Source of the DNA: DASTFY01 sp963829955
GTDB taxonomy: Bacteria > Actinomycetota > Acidimicrobiia > Acidimicrobiales > Ilumatobacteraceae
Assembly: GCA_963829955.1 (NCBI GenBank)
Contig: CAWHKS010000003.1
Location: 62,001-126,000 of the forward strand
DNA length: 64,000 nt
Reading direction: 5' to 3'
A program made the translations under genes and the position numbers. Position 1 is the first letter of the stretch, and each line of letters starts with the position of its first letter. Below, piece after piece: positions 1 through 7,933 of the stretch. The notes beneath the pieces are model-generated. The model was not told the DNA's origin. It saw only the letters and a program-made list of their open reading frames with translations, and ran no database searches.

Positions 1-233
1 GCGTCCACGGCCCCGACGCCGGCCAGCATGTTGCGGAGGAAGCGGACGTGCCCGGGGACGTCGACGAAGCTGACGGACTCACCGGAGGGCAGCGTCGTGT
101 GGGCGAAGCCGAGGTCGATGGTGAGGCCGCGCCGCTTCTCCTCCTCGAAGCGGTCCGGGTCCGTCCCCGTCAGCGCGAGGACGAGCGACGACTTGCCATG
201 GTCGACATGACCAGCAGTGGCGATGACCCTCAC
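1..233 (-). CDS. selB: Selenocysteine-specific elongation factor SelB, N-terminal part (runs off window start)
   Basis: This is the first 77 or so codons of the GTPase that delivers selenocysteyl-tRNA to recoded UGA codons on the ribosome. The translation opens VRVIATAGHVDHGKSS, so the G1 P-loop is GHVDHGKS near residue 8. RGLTIDLGF (switch I) and DVPGHVRF (the G3 DxxG) follow. The T-I-D-L-G-F stretch is typical of SelB rather than EF-Tu. The GTG start at 233 overlaps the selA stop as GTGA, so the two genes are translationally coupled. The C-terminal winged-helix domains that bind the SECIS element lie outside the window. The identification is firm; only its full length is unknown. Confidence 0.93.
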   Translation of the reverse strand, partial: MRVIATAGHVDHGKSSLVLALTGTDPDRFEEEKRRGLTIDLGFAHTTLPSGESVSFVDVPGHVRFLRNMLAGVGAVD

Positions 234-1592
234 GGTGATGCAGGGGTCAACGCGGCGAGCGCGATCGCCAGGTGGTCGTCGTCGGACGGCTCGACCGTCC
301 GCAGATCGAGGAAGGTCCGCCCGTCCCGCACTCGGGCGATGACCGGCGGCGCCGCCCGGCGCAGCTCCGCCGACCGGTCGCCCGCCAGTACCAGCCCAGC
401 CGAAGGGACGGCGGTGCCCGGCAGGGAACCGGCGCCGGGCAGGGACTCCATCGGCTCGACAGCAAGGCCCAGCGGCCCGCCGGACGGACCGGCCGCGGTC
501 AGGACGGCGAGGGCGCGAGCCTCCAGCTCGGAGACGAGCACCGTGGCCATCCGCCAGAACGGCACAGTCCGCCCGGCGTCGCGCCGCAGGTAGGCGAGGA
601 GTACGTCCTGCAGTGCGGACAGCACCAGACCGCCCGGCCGCAGGGCGCGGGCCAGGGGATGCGCGGCGCAGGCCGCGACGAGGTCTGCGCGCCCAGCGAT
701 GATGCCGGCCTGCGGGCCGCCGAGGAGCTTGTCCCCGCTGAAGGTCACGAGCGCAGCGCCGGAGGCGAGGGTCTGGCGGGCGGCCGGCTCGCCCTCCAGC
801 CAGGCGGGCGGACCGCCTACCAACCACGGGCAGGCGGCGTCGAGCAAGCCGGAGCCGATGTCGGCGACGACGGGCACTGCACCGTGGAGCGCGGTCAGCG
901 CGGCCGTCGTCGTGTCCTCCACGAAGCCCTCGACCCGGTAGTTCGACGGGTGAACCTTGAGCACCAGGGCCACGTCGGCGCCAGGGCGCTCCAGGGCCCG
1001 CTGGTAGTCGGCCGGGCGGGTCCGGTTCGTCGTGCCGACGTCCACCAGGCGCGCGCCGGACTGCTCCATGACCTCGGGCACGCGAAAGCCGCCGCCGATC
1101 TCGACGCTCTCGCCCCTGCTGACCAGCACCTCGCGGCCCCGGGCCAGCGCAGCCAGGACGAGCAGGACGGCGGCGGCGTTGTTGTTGACGACCAGCGCGG
1201 CCTCGGCGTCGCACAGCCGGGCCAGCAGGCGGCCGCAGTGGACGTGGCGGGAACCCCGCCGCCCGGAGGTCAGGTCCAGCTCGAGGTTGGTGGCGCCCCG
1301 AACTGGTTCCGCGGCCAGCGGGGCTCGGCCGAGGTTCGTGTGCAGAAGCACGCCGGTGGCGTTGACGACTGGCTGCAGGAGCATCCGCGCCAGCTCGGCC
1401 GCCCGCGCCGTCGCGGACAGCGGGATCGCCGGCGGCGATGGCCGCCCGCGCCACCTCGACCAGGAGCGGATGGGGCAGACCGACCCCTTCGCCGTCATGG
1501 GCCAGGGCACGGGCGAGCGCGTCGACCGAGGGCGGCCGGCCGGCGCCCGTGGCCCGGCGCACCGCGGCCCCCGGGCCGCTCGTCGCGCTCAC
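230..1592 (-). CDS. selA: L-seryl-tRNA(Sec) selenium transferase SelA, with an apparent frameshift near codon 57
   Basis: SelA is a PLP enzyme that converts Ser-tRNA(Sec) to Sec-tRNA(Sec) using selenophosphate. The main frame contains PVVNATGVLLHTNLGR, which is a family hallmark, and the PLP-lysine motif SGDKLLGGPQAG. The expected N-terminal domain (PPSVDALARAL, then HPLLVEVARAAIAAGD) is in a different frame, starting at GTG 1592. The two frames join if one C is removed from the CCC run at 1422-1424 (plus strand GGG), giving GDPLSATARAAELARM. With that repair the protein is about 453 residues, normal for SelA. I therefore favour a sequencing indel over a pseudogene. The gene is coupled to selB downstream. 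Confidence 0.88.
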
Positions 1593-1666
1593 GAGCAGGA
1601 CGCTAGTGGTGCCACCCTTGGCTGCCGCCGCTGAGCCTCCCCCGACGAGCAGGTCGAGGCCGCCGA

Positions 1667-1672
1667 TACGCT
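1667..1672 (+). promoter_or_regulatory. Candidate leaderless -10 box for fxsA
   Basis: TACGCT lies 7 nt before the GTG start of fxsA. It matches the TAnnnT -10 consensus of actinobacteria, and at this spacing transcription would begin at or next to the start codon. No Shine-Dalgarno sequence precedes the gene. No clear -35 is visible. Confidence 0.5.
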
Positions 1673-1679
1673 GCGGGGC

Positions 1680-2177
1680 GTGGCGCTCGCCATCGTGCTG
1701 CTCATCGTCATCCCGATCGTCGAGCTGTACCTGTTCATCCAGGTCTCCAACGCGATCGGCTTCCTCAACGCGCTCGGGCTCGTCATCCTGATCTCGCTGA
1801 TCGGCATGTGGTTGGTCAAGCGGGCGGGCACGAAGGTCTGGGCCCGGTTCAACGAGCAGCTCGCAGTGCAGAACACCCCTTCGAAGGAGGTGGCGGACGG
1901 GGTCTGCCTCCTCGGTGCCGGCCTCCTCCTCGTGGTGCCCGGCTTCCTCACCGATGCGCTGGGCTTGCTCCTCCTGCTACCGCCGATCCGCTCGGTGGTG
2001 GCCGGCGCGCTCGTCCGCCGGTACTCCGGGCGTTCGAATTTCCGGGTCATCAAGGCCACGTACGGACCAGCCGAGTCGTCCGGGGCGGCCGGAGGCACCG
2101 TCATCGACACCGAAGGGGTCGAGCGCCCACCGCAGCCGCCGGGACCGTCGGCGGCTCCGGGCGAGCTCGACCCGTGA
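1680..2177 (+). CDS. fxsA: FxsA family membrane protein
   Basis: This is a 165-residue inner-membrane protein of the FxsA family, named for the E. coli protein that lets F-plasmid cells escape T7 exclusion; its biochemical role is not established. Hydrophobic segments lie at about residues 1-20, 24-47 and 75-105. The family signature is seen in the stretch from VELYLFI through GLLLVVPGF and LLLLPPIR. The C-terminal 60 residues are hydrophilic and Pro-rich, as usual for actinobacterial members. GTG 1680 is chosen because hydrophobic residues begin at once and a -10-like box sits 7 nt upstream. Its stop overlaps the next gene's GTG start (GTGA). Confidence 0.85.
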   Translation: MALAIVLLIVIPIVELYLFIQVSNAIGFLNALGLVILISLIGMWLVKRAGTKVWARFNEQLAVQNTPSKEVADGVCLLGAGLLLVVPGFLTDALGLLLLLPPIRSVVAGALVRRYSGRSNFRVIKATYGPAESSGAAGGTVIDTEGVERPPQPPGPSAAPGELDP

Positions 2178-3058
2178 CGTCCCTGCCGCCGGCCACGCCG
2201 GACCGGCCGCGAGCCGACGGCGACTTCGACCCGCGCGCCATCCCCGTCCGTGACGCGGCGACGGTGATGCTGGTTCGTGACGGAGCGGCGGGGGTCGAGG
2301 TCTTCATGCTGCGCCGGACGTTGTCGGCGGTGTTCGCCAGCGGCATGTACGTGTTCCCGGGCGGCGCCGTGGACGACGCCGACCGGACCGCCGAGGTGGG
2401 CGCCTACTGCGACGGCCTGACGGACGACGAAGCCAGCCGGCAGCTCGAAGTGGCGAGCGGCGGTCTGGCGTATTGGATCGCCGCCATCCGGGAGTGCTTC
2501 GAGGAGGCCGGCGTCCTGCTGGCGCGGCGGCCCGACGGCGAGGCCGTCCGCTTCGACGACGCCGAAGTCGAGGAGCGCTACCTGACGCACCGCGCCGCGG
2601 TGCACGCCGGTGAGCGGCGGCTGGTCGAGCTGTGCACCCTCGAGGGGCTGCGTCTGTCCACCGACGACATCCACTACGTCAGTCACTGGGTCACCCCCAT
2701 CGGCGAGCGGCGGCGGTTCGACACCCGGTTCTTCCTCGCTCGCGCGCCGCAGGCTCAAGAGCCGCTCCACGACGACCACGAGACCATCGCCAGCCTGTGG
2801 GTGCGGCCGGTGGCGGCGCTGGCCCAAGCTGAGCGGGGCGAGCTGGCGATGATCGCCCCGACCACGAAGAACCTCGAGCTGCTGCTGCCCTATGACACCG
2901 CGGACGCCGCGCTCGCCGCGCTGGGTGCCCGCGGCCGGCCGCCGACCATCCGCCCCAAGCTGCGGCGCGACAGTGAGGGCCGGATCGAAGTCGTGCTGCC
3001 CGACGACGCCGGGTTCGAGGGCCTGCCCGAGCTCGACGGGCGGCCCCGGGAGGACTAA
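2174..3058 (+). CDS. NUDIX hydrolase, NUDT19-like (acyl-CoA diphosphatase type)
   Basis: This is a 294-residue NUDIX hydrolase, a family that cleaves nucleoside diphosphates linked to another moiety. The Nudix box is split: FPGGAVDDAD is at residues 61-70 and IRECFEEAG at 105-113, with about 35 extra residues between. That insertion in the box is characteristic of the NUDT19/RP2p branch, whose known members hydrolyse CoA and acyl-CoA; acting on CoA species here is inference. The E-x-x-E-E catalytic core (RECFEEAG) is intact. The GTG start overlaps the fxsA stop by 4 nt. Its TAA stop interlocks with the mrp stop on the opposite strand (CTAA), leaving no room for a terminator. Confidence 0.85.
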   Translation: MTSLPPATPDRPRADGDFDPRAIPVRDAATVMLVRDGAAGVEVFMLRRTLSAVFASGMYVFPGGAVDDADRTAEVGAYCDGLTDDEASRQLEVASGGLAYWIAAIRECFEEAGVLLARRPDGEAVRFDDAEVEERYLTHRAAVHAGERRLVELCTLEGLRLSTDDIHYVSHWVTPIGERRRFDTRFFLARAPQAQEPLHDDHETIASLWVRPVAALAQAERGELAMIAPTTKNLELLLPYDTADAALAALGARGRPPTIRPKLRRDSEGRIEVVLPDDAGFEGLPELDGRPRED

Positions 3059-4326
3059 CCCGAGGCAGGCAGCGGGGCGGGGGCGGCCGCCGGCTCAGGG
3101 ACCGGTTCGGCGACCGGGGCCGGGCCGAGGGCGGCCTCCACGGCGTCGAGCAGGCGGGCCGAGCAGCCGGCCATGGCGACCGGGGGTACCGTCTCGGTGA
3201 CGATGGTCCGGGCGATGGCCCGGAACGCGTCGGCCGCCGGTCCGGTGCCGGTGAGAGCAACCGGCTCGCCGGCGTCACCTCCCGCGGCCACCGCGGGCTC
3301 GATGGGCACCTGGCCAAGGAGCTCCACGCCCACCTCGTCGGCCAAGGCCTGTCCACCCCCCTCGCCGAACAGCTCGTAGCGGGTGCCGTGCTCGCAGGTG
3401 AAGGTGCTCATGTTCTCGATGACGCCGGCCACGCGCAGGAACGAGCGCCGGGCCATGTCGGCGGCGCGGATGGCCACCTTCTGGGCGCTGACCGCAGGCG
3501 TCGTCACGATGATCAGGTCGGTGCGGGGCAGGAGGCGCGCCAGCCCCATCTGGACGTCGCCGGTCCCGGGCGGCATGTCGATCAGCAGGTAGTCGAGCGG
3601 GCCCCAGTGGACGTCACGCAGGAACTGCTCGACGGCCTTGGTCAGCATGAGGCCTCGCCACATCAGCGCGGTGCCCTCGTCCTCGACCAGCAGCCCGGTC
3701 GACACGACCTTCAGCCACCCGGCACCCACGGCCCGCTCGTGGGGGAGGATCAGCGGCCGGTCGCTCCCCTCCACCACCTGGGCCTCGAGCCGGTCGTCCA
3801 TGCCGAGCATGCGGGGCACCGAGAAGCCCCAGATGTCGGCGTCCAGGACGCCCACCGTGTACCCGGCGTCGGCGATGGCGGCGGCGAGGTTGACGGTGAC
3901 GGAGCTCTTGCCCACCCCGCCCTTCCCCGACGCGATGGCGAGGACACGCGTGGTGGCCGGGATCTGCGTGTCGGGCGCGTTCTCCCGCGCCGCCCAGCGG
4001 GCCTTCAGCATGACCTCGGAGCGCTCGTCCGCGCTCATCTCGCCCCAGTCGATCGTGACATCGCGCACGCCGGGGTGGGCGGCGACGCGGGTCTCCACGT
4101 CCTTCTTGATCTGGGCGCGGAGCGGGCAGCCGGCGATGGTGAGCTTGACGCCGATGCGGACGTCGCCCTCGGTCGACACGTCGGCGCCGGTCGTCATGCC
4201 GAGGTCGACGATGTTGCCGCCGAGCTCCGGATCGATGACGCCGCGCAGGAGGCCCACGACCTCTTCGACCGACGGCGGTGGCACGCGGCCAGCCTTCCCA
4301 CGGCGCTCGGTTCCCACAGCGAGCAT
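3055..4326 (-). CDS. mrp: Mrp/ApbC-type Fe-S cluster carrier ATPase
   Basis: This P-loop ATPase of the Mrp/NBP35 family serves as an iron-sulfur cluster scaffold or carrier in the cytoplasm. Residues 17-100 are a MIP18/DUF59 domain with the conserved IDPELGGNIVDLG and TIAGCPLR. The deviant Walker A GKGGVGKSS is at about 134-142, followed by GVLDADIWGFS and LIDMPPGTGD (Walker B). The C-terminal cluster-binding CxxC of many homologues is reduced here to a single Cys in STFTCEHG, a variation I believe occurs in actinobacteria. ATG 4326 is inside a TAAAAT box, so the in-frame GTG at 4317, which would be leaderless, may be the real start. The gene sits next to two other Fe-S genes. Confidence 0.9.
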   Translation of the reverse strand: MLAVGTERRGKAGRVPPPSVEEVVGLLRGVIDPELGGNIVDLGMTTGADVSTEGDVRIGVKLTIAGCPLRAQIKKDVETRVAAHPGVRDVTIDWGEMSADERSEVMLKARWAARENAPDTQIPATTRVLAIASGKGGVGKSSVTVNLAAAIADAGYTVGVLDADIWGFSVPRMLGMDDRLEAQVVEGSDRPLILPHERAVGAGWLKVVSTGLLVEDEGTALMWRGLMLTKAVEQFLRDVHWGPLDYLLIDMPPGTGDVQMGLARLLPRTDLIIVTTPAVSAQKVAIRAADMARRSFLRVAGVIENMSTFTCEHGTRYELFGEGGGQALADEVGVELLGQVPIEPAVAAGGDAGEPVALTGTGPAADAFRAIARTIVTETVPPVAMAGCSARLLDAVEAALGPAPVAEPVPEPAAAPAPLPASG

Positions 4327-4351
4327 TTTACCGGTGGCGGCCGTGTAATCT
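4325..4351. promoter_or_regulatory. Divergent leaderless promoters between mrp and the SufR-like regulator
   Basis: Only 31 bp separate the two divergent genes. On the plus strand TAATCT (4346-4351) is 6 nt before GTG 4358. On the minus strand TAAAAT (4330-4325) is 7 nt before the in-frame GTG at 4317 of mrp. Both fit TAnnnT -10 boxes of leaderless genes. The boxes are so close that a regulator bound here would affect both genes. Confidence 0.5.
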
Positions 4352-4357
4352 CGTCTG

Positions 4358-5029
4358 GTGGCCGGCGAGAGCGGAATTCCCCGCCTGGATCTGCTGAAGG
4401 CGCTGGGCGACAACACCCGCTACGCCATCTACCTCGAGCTGGCACGGTCGCCGACGGCCCTGGCGACTGCCGACATCGCCGACTCGCTCGGCCTTCACCC
4501 CAACACGGTCCGGCCCCATCTGGAGCGCATGCGGGAGGTCGGCCTGCTGGAAGTGTCGGCCGAGGTCCGCACCGCCGTCGGCCGGCCGCAGAACCTGTAC
4601 GCGCTCAGCGACAGCGCGCCCTCGCTCGGCCTGGAGCCCCCGGCCTTCCCCCTCCTGGCCCGCATGCTCGTGCGCCTGGCCGAGGCCACGGGCGCCACCC
4701 CGGAGGACGCGGCCGAGGTCGGGCGGGAGCAGGGCCAGCGCGACGCCCTGCCGTACGCCAAGGCGGCGTCGTGCCTCGAGGCATTGGTGGACCAGCTCGA
4801 CCGCGTCGGCTTCGATCCCGCCGTCGACGGACCGGACGACGAGACGGCGGTCATCGCTTTCGCCCACTGCCCGTTCCGGGAGCTGGCCGAGGCCCATCCG
4901 GACCTCGTCTGCTCGTTGCACCGGGGCATGGTCGAGGGCTTCGTCGACGCCATGGGCGACGCCGAGGTCGAGGAGTTCCACCCGCTGGTTCACCGCCAGC
5001 CCTGCCAGGTCGCCATCGCGTCCCGGTAA
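4358..5029 (+). CDS. SufR-like winged-helix regulator with C-terminal cysteines
   Basis: This is a 223-residue transcription factor. Residues 10-75 form an ArsR/MarR-like winged helix (LLKALGDNTRYAIYLEL, then LGLHPNTVRPHLERM). The C-terminal part carries the spaced cysteines C171 (HCPF), C185 (DLVCSLH) and C216 (QPCQVA). This is the arrangement seen in SufR-type repressors, which sense [4Fe-4S] status and control Fe-S biogenesis. Its neighbours support that role: mrp is divergent, and an A-type Fe-S carrier gene follows 36 bp downstream. Cluster binding is inferred from the spacing, not shown. The GTG start is supported by the -10-like box directly upstream. Confidence 0.75.
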   Translation: MAGESGIPRLDLLKALGDNTRYAIYLELARSPTALATADIADSLGLHPNTVRPHLERMREVGLLEVSAEVRTAVGRPQNLYALSDSAPSLGLEPPAFPLLARMLVRLAEATGATPEDAAEVGREQGQRDALPYAKAASCLEALVDQLDRVGFDPAVDGPDDETAVIAFAHCPFRELAEAHPDLVCSLHRGMVEGFVDAMGDAEVEEFHPLVHRQPCQVAIASR

Positions 5030-5065
5030 CCTGTTCCCGACGATCCGATCCCAGGAGGAGCACCC

Positions 5066-5386
5066 GTGATCACCCTCACCGACACGGCGGCTGTCAAGGT
5101 CAAGGAGCTGCTCGACGCCGAAGGCGAGCCCGAGATGGCGCTGCGCGTCGCCGTGCGGCCCGGAGGCTGCTCCGGCTTCTCCTACGAGATGTTCTTCGAC
5201 GCCGACATCGCCAACGACGACCAGCAGGCCGACTACAGCGGCGTCAAGGTCGTGGTCGATCCCTCGAGCGCGCAGCTCCTCGTCGGCGCCACGCTCGACT
5301 ACAAGGACGGGTTGCAGGAGGCTGGTTTCAGCATCAACAACCCCAACGCCTCCCGCACCTGCGGCTGCGGCAACAGCTTCAGCTGA
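5066..5386 (+). CDS. HesB/IscA/ErpA A-type iron-sulfur carrier
   Basis: This is a 106-residue A-type carrier that passes Fe-S clusters to apo-proteins. The three conserved cysteines are present: C35 in RPGGCSGFSY and C99/C101 in the terminal TCGCGNSF. The length is normal for ErpA/IscA. A strong ribosome-binding site (AGGAGG, 5053-5058) precedes the GTG start. It probably shares a transcript with the SufR-like regulator upstream and completes a three-gene Fe-S locus. I cannot separate ErpA from IscA subfamilies from sequence alone, so no symbol is given. Confidence 0.92.
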   Translation: MITLTDTAAVKVKELLDAEGEPEMALRVAVRPGGCSGFSYEMFFDADIANDDQQADYSGVKVVVDPSSAQLLVGATLDYKDGLQEAGFSINNPNASRTCGCGNSFS

Positions 5387-5392
5387 CCGGGC

Positions 5393-6313
5393 TCAGCCGG
5401 CTCCGGCCAGGTCCAGGGCGGCGGTGAGCTCCGAGGCGTCCCAGATCGAGTCCAACCTCGCCACCAGCGTGCCGCCGGCGTCGGCCACGAAGAGCACGGG
5501 CTCGAAGTTGAGTGAGTAGGCGGTCACGGCGGGGGCGACGACCTCGATCGTGTCGTCGGTGTACACCTCGGCGTGGACCATGGCCATGTCCGGCCGGCTG
5601 TCCTGCTCGTCCAGCAGCAGATCCAGCACCGGTCCACACACGGCCGTCTTGCAGTAGGCGGGTGTACCGATCAGGTAGGCGAGCGGCTGCCCGGCCTCCA
5701 GCGCGCTCGACTGCGTCCGATCGTGCAGCGGGCACGCCGGATCACGGGTGCAGATGGGGTTCACGCCGCGGCCGTCCTCGACCGTCGGGGTGTCGAAGGG
5801 CGGAAGAGGGTCGCCCACCTGCGGGATGGCGACATCGGCGGGGTCGTATACGTCGACGCTCGTGGTCGCCCCCTCGTTGTCGGACAGCTGCAGCGTGTAC
5901 ACGCCCGCGGTGGCGAGCGTGAGCGCGAACGGGAAGTACGGCTGCTGCAGATCGGCGCCGTGACGTTCGGCGGTCACGGAGGGCACCGCCACGGAACCGT
6001 CCGGAGCGAGCACGCGGGCGGTGAGCGTGGTGGGTGTGCTCTCCAGGGGCAGCAGGCCGTTGATGTCGCCGAGCACGACCGGGACCCGTTGTGAACCGGT
6101 CACGAGCGTGTTCGACGCGAACCGCCGGACGAGCACGACGTCGTTCGGAGACGTGCCGCCGCCGACGGGGAAGCCGGGGTCGCTGGTCGACGCGCCTTCC
6201 TCGCCACCGCCGGCGCCGCCCTGATTGTTCCCGCCCCCGTCGCTCCCGCACGCGGCCAGCGTCACCGCGGCGACCGAGCCGAGCAGGAACGTGCGGCGGG
6301 ACAGTTCCGGCAT
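5393..6313 (-). CDS. Tat-exported lipoprotein with thioredoxin-like region
   Basis: This is a 306-residue envelope protein. It starts MPELSRRTFLLGS, a twin-arginine signal, and reaches the lipobox TLAAC at about residue 20, so it should be an exported, lipid-anchored protein. A Gly/Ser-rich linker follows. Residues 60-170 look like a beta-rich domain. The C-terminal third has YCKTAVCGPVLDLL, resembling a thioredoxin fold with Cys-x4-Cys instead of CxxC, followed by EPVLFVADAGG and LVARLDS. These resemble the thioredoxin-fold cores of SCO/peroxiredoxin proteins, but no assignment is secure. It is divergent from the molybdenum hydroxylase-like gene. Confidence 0.7.
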   Translation of the reverse strand: MPELSRRTFLLGSVAAVTLAACGSDGGGNNQGGAGGGEEGASTSDPGFPVGGGTSPNDVVLVRRFASNTLVTGSQRVPVVLGDINGLLPLESTPTTLTARVLAPDGSVAVPSVTAERHGADLQQPYFPFALTLATAGVYTLQLSDNEGATTSVDVYDPADVAIPQVGDPLPPFDTPTVEDGRGVNPICTRDPACPLHDRTQSSALEAGQPLAYLIGTPAYCKTAVCGPVLDLLLDEQDSRPDMAMVHAEVYTDDTIEVVAPAVTAYSLNFEPVLFVADAGGTLVARLDSIWDASELTAALDLAGAG

Positions 6314-6357
6314 CTCAGGCAGGGTACCGGCGCGCTGCCCGGATGCGCCGGGCGCCG

Positions 6358-6363
6358 TAGCGT
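6358..6363 (+). promoter_or_regulatory. Candidate leaderless -10 box for the molybdenum hydroxylase-like gene
   Basis: TAGCGT is 7 nt before GTG 6371. The same hexamer occurs at the same distance before crtZ and, with one nt less, before the histidine kinase gene. Confidence 0.45.
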
Positions 6364-6370
6364 CGTCGGC

Positions 6371-7912
6371 GTGGCCGGACCGCTCTGCTTCGTCCTGGAC
6401 GGGCGGCAGGTGGAGGTCCCGGACGACGGCTGCTCGTTGTTGGAGGCCCTGCGGGATCGTCTCCACGTGCGTTCGGGCAAGGACGGCTGCAGCCCGCAGG
6501 GGCAGTGCGGCTGCTGCACCGTGCTGGTGGACGGTCAGGCCCGCGTGGCCTGCGTGACCCCAACCCGGCGCGTGGCCGGGCGCGAGGTCACGACCGTCGA
6601 AGGCCTGGGCGACGCCGACCGTTGGGCGGCCGCGTTCACGGCCGCGGGCGCCAGCCAGTGCGGGTTCTGCACGCCGGGCATCGTCGTGCGACTGTCGGGC
6701 GCGGCGCGGCGGGGGCCGCTGACGCCGGCCGCCATCGACCAGGCTCTGCTCGCCCACCTGTGCCGCTGCACCGGCTGGCAGACCATCCGGGAGGCGGCGC
6801 TCGCCGTCGCAGGCGGGGCTGGCGCAGCGTCTCCCCCTGGCGGTTCGCGCGACCTGGCCGCGGCGACCGAGCGGGCGGCCATCGAAGGTCGAACGGCGCA
6901 ACAGGTCGGCGATCACGTGGCGCTGGGGCGCGGTGGCTTCGCCGACGACGCCGCGCCGGCGGATGCCCTCGTCGCCGTGCGGTCGGCCACCGGGCAGTGG
7001 GTGGTGGGCGAGACGCTGGCCGACGCGCGCTCGGCCGCCGCCAAGGTGCAGGGACGGCGCACGACGGTCGCGCTGACCTGGCCGTTGGAGGTGCCGCCCG
7101 GTCGATGGGACCGCACGTTGAGCACCACCTGGGTCGAGCCGGGCTACGTCGAGGCCGACGCGTCGTGGTGCGCGCCGGGCGGCGAGCCGGCCTCCCCGCT
7201 GGCCAACGGCGGCGCCTTCGGCGGCAAGGTGGCGTCCGAGGTGGCGGCCGTGGCCCGCCGCCTGGCCGACGAGCACGGTCGGGCCGTCCGGGTGCTGTAC
7301 GCCCGTGAGGACGCTGTGCGCCTCGGGCCGAAGCGCCCTCCGCTGGCGGCCGGCGTGCGGCGCGACGGCTCGGGCGTCGTCCGGGTCGTGCGCACGCCGG
7401 GCGTCGCGGACGCGATCCGGGCGGTGGCCACCGCTTTCGAGATCGAAGAGGTCGACGTGCCCGGACCACCGACGTCCGTCGCCGTGCGCGGCGCGGGCTG
7501 GGTGGAGGCGGCCGTGCTGCTGTCGTCCCTGGGGGAAGGGCCGGACACCGTGCGGGCCCCTTCCGGGGGCGAGGCGTCGGCGGTCGTCGCTGCTGACGGC
7601 ACCGTGTCCGTGCGGGTGCGCGCCGGCCGCCCACTCGACCACATCGTCTTCCGCTCGTACTGCATAGGTGCGGCCCACATGGCGTTGGGCTGGGTGCGCT
7701 CGGAGGGGATCGCGGTGGACGAGGCCGGTGAGCCTCAAGACCTCACGATCCGCTCGTTCGGGATCCTCCGCGCCGTCGACACCCCGTCCATCGAGGTGAC
7801 GATCGAGGACGGGTCAGGGCCGCCGGTGAACGGATCCGACGCCGTGTTCGCCGCCGTGGCCGCGGCGGCGTGGCGGGCGGCCGGCCATCCGGAGCGTTGG
7901 CCGGCCGGCTGA
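6371..7912 (+). CDS. Miniature xanthine-dehydrogenase-like fusion: 2Fe-2S domain plus shortened molybdopterin domain
   Basis: This is a 513-residue fusion. Residues 1-150 are a CoxS/XdhC-like protein with two [2Fe-2S] sites: a plant-ferredoxin site (GCSPQGQCGCCTVLVDG) and the second domain (QCGFCTPG, then LCRCTGW). After a short linker, residues 170-513 resemble a molybdopterin-binding subunit: NGGAFGGK corresponds to the Gly-rich GGGFGGK motif, and the C-terminus DTPSIEVTIEDG with GSDAVFAAVAAA is the usual end of the family. The Mo domain is only about 340 residues against about 750 in true XDH, and there is no FAD subunit next door. It may be a degenerate or specialised member; catalytic activity is uncertain. 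Confidence 0.72.
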   Translation: MAGPLCFVLDGRQVEVPDDGCSLLEALRDRLHVRSGKDGCSPQGQCGCCTVLVDGQARVACVTPTRRVAGREVTTVEGLGDADRWAAAFTAAGASQCGFCTPGIVVRLSGAARRGPLTPAAIDQALLAHLCRCTGWQTIREAALAVAGGAGAASPPGGSRDLAAATERAAIEGRTAQQVGDHVALGRGGFADDAAPADALVAVRSATGQWVVGETLADARSAAAKVQGRRTTVALTWPLEVPPGRWDRTLSTTWVEPGYVEADASWCAPGGEPASPLANGGAFGGKVASEVAAVARRLADEHGRAVRVLYAREDAVRLGPKRPPLAAGVRRDGSGVVRVVRTPGVADAIRAVATAFEIEEVDVPGPPTSVAVRGAGWVEAAVLLSSLGEGPDTVRAPSGGEASAVVAADGTVSVRVRAGRPLDHIVFRSYCIGAAHMALGWVRSEGIAVDEAGEPQDLTIRSFGILRAVDTPSIEVTIEDGSGPPVNGSDAVFAAVAAAAWRAAGHPERWPAG

Positions 7913-7933
7913 GGCCGACGCGCCTCGGCGGCG

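Noticed and set aside
272..1634. Long plus-strand open frames opposite selA
   Set aside because: They are antisense shadows of a well-conserved gene and match no family.
1593..1679. Possible tRNA-Sec (selC) beside selA
   Set aside because: No long acceptor arm or T-loop sequence could be found in this gap or nearby.
6314..7738. Long minus-strand extension of the lipoprotein frame
   Set aside because: It is a GC-driven shadow of the plus-strand molybdenum hydroxylase gene; the true start with a Tat signal is at 6313.
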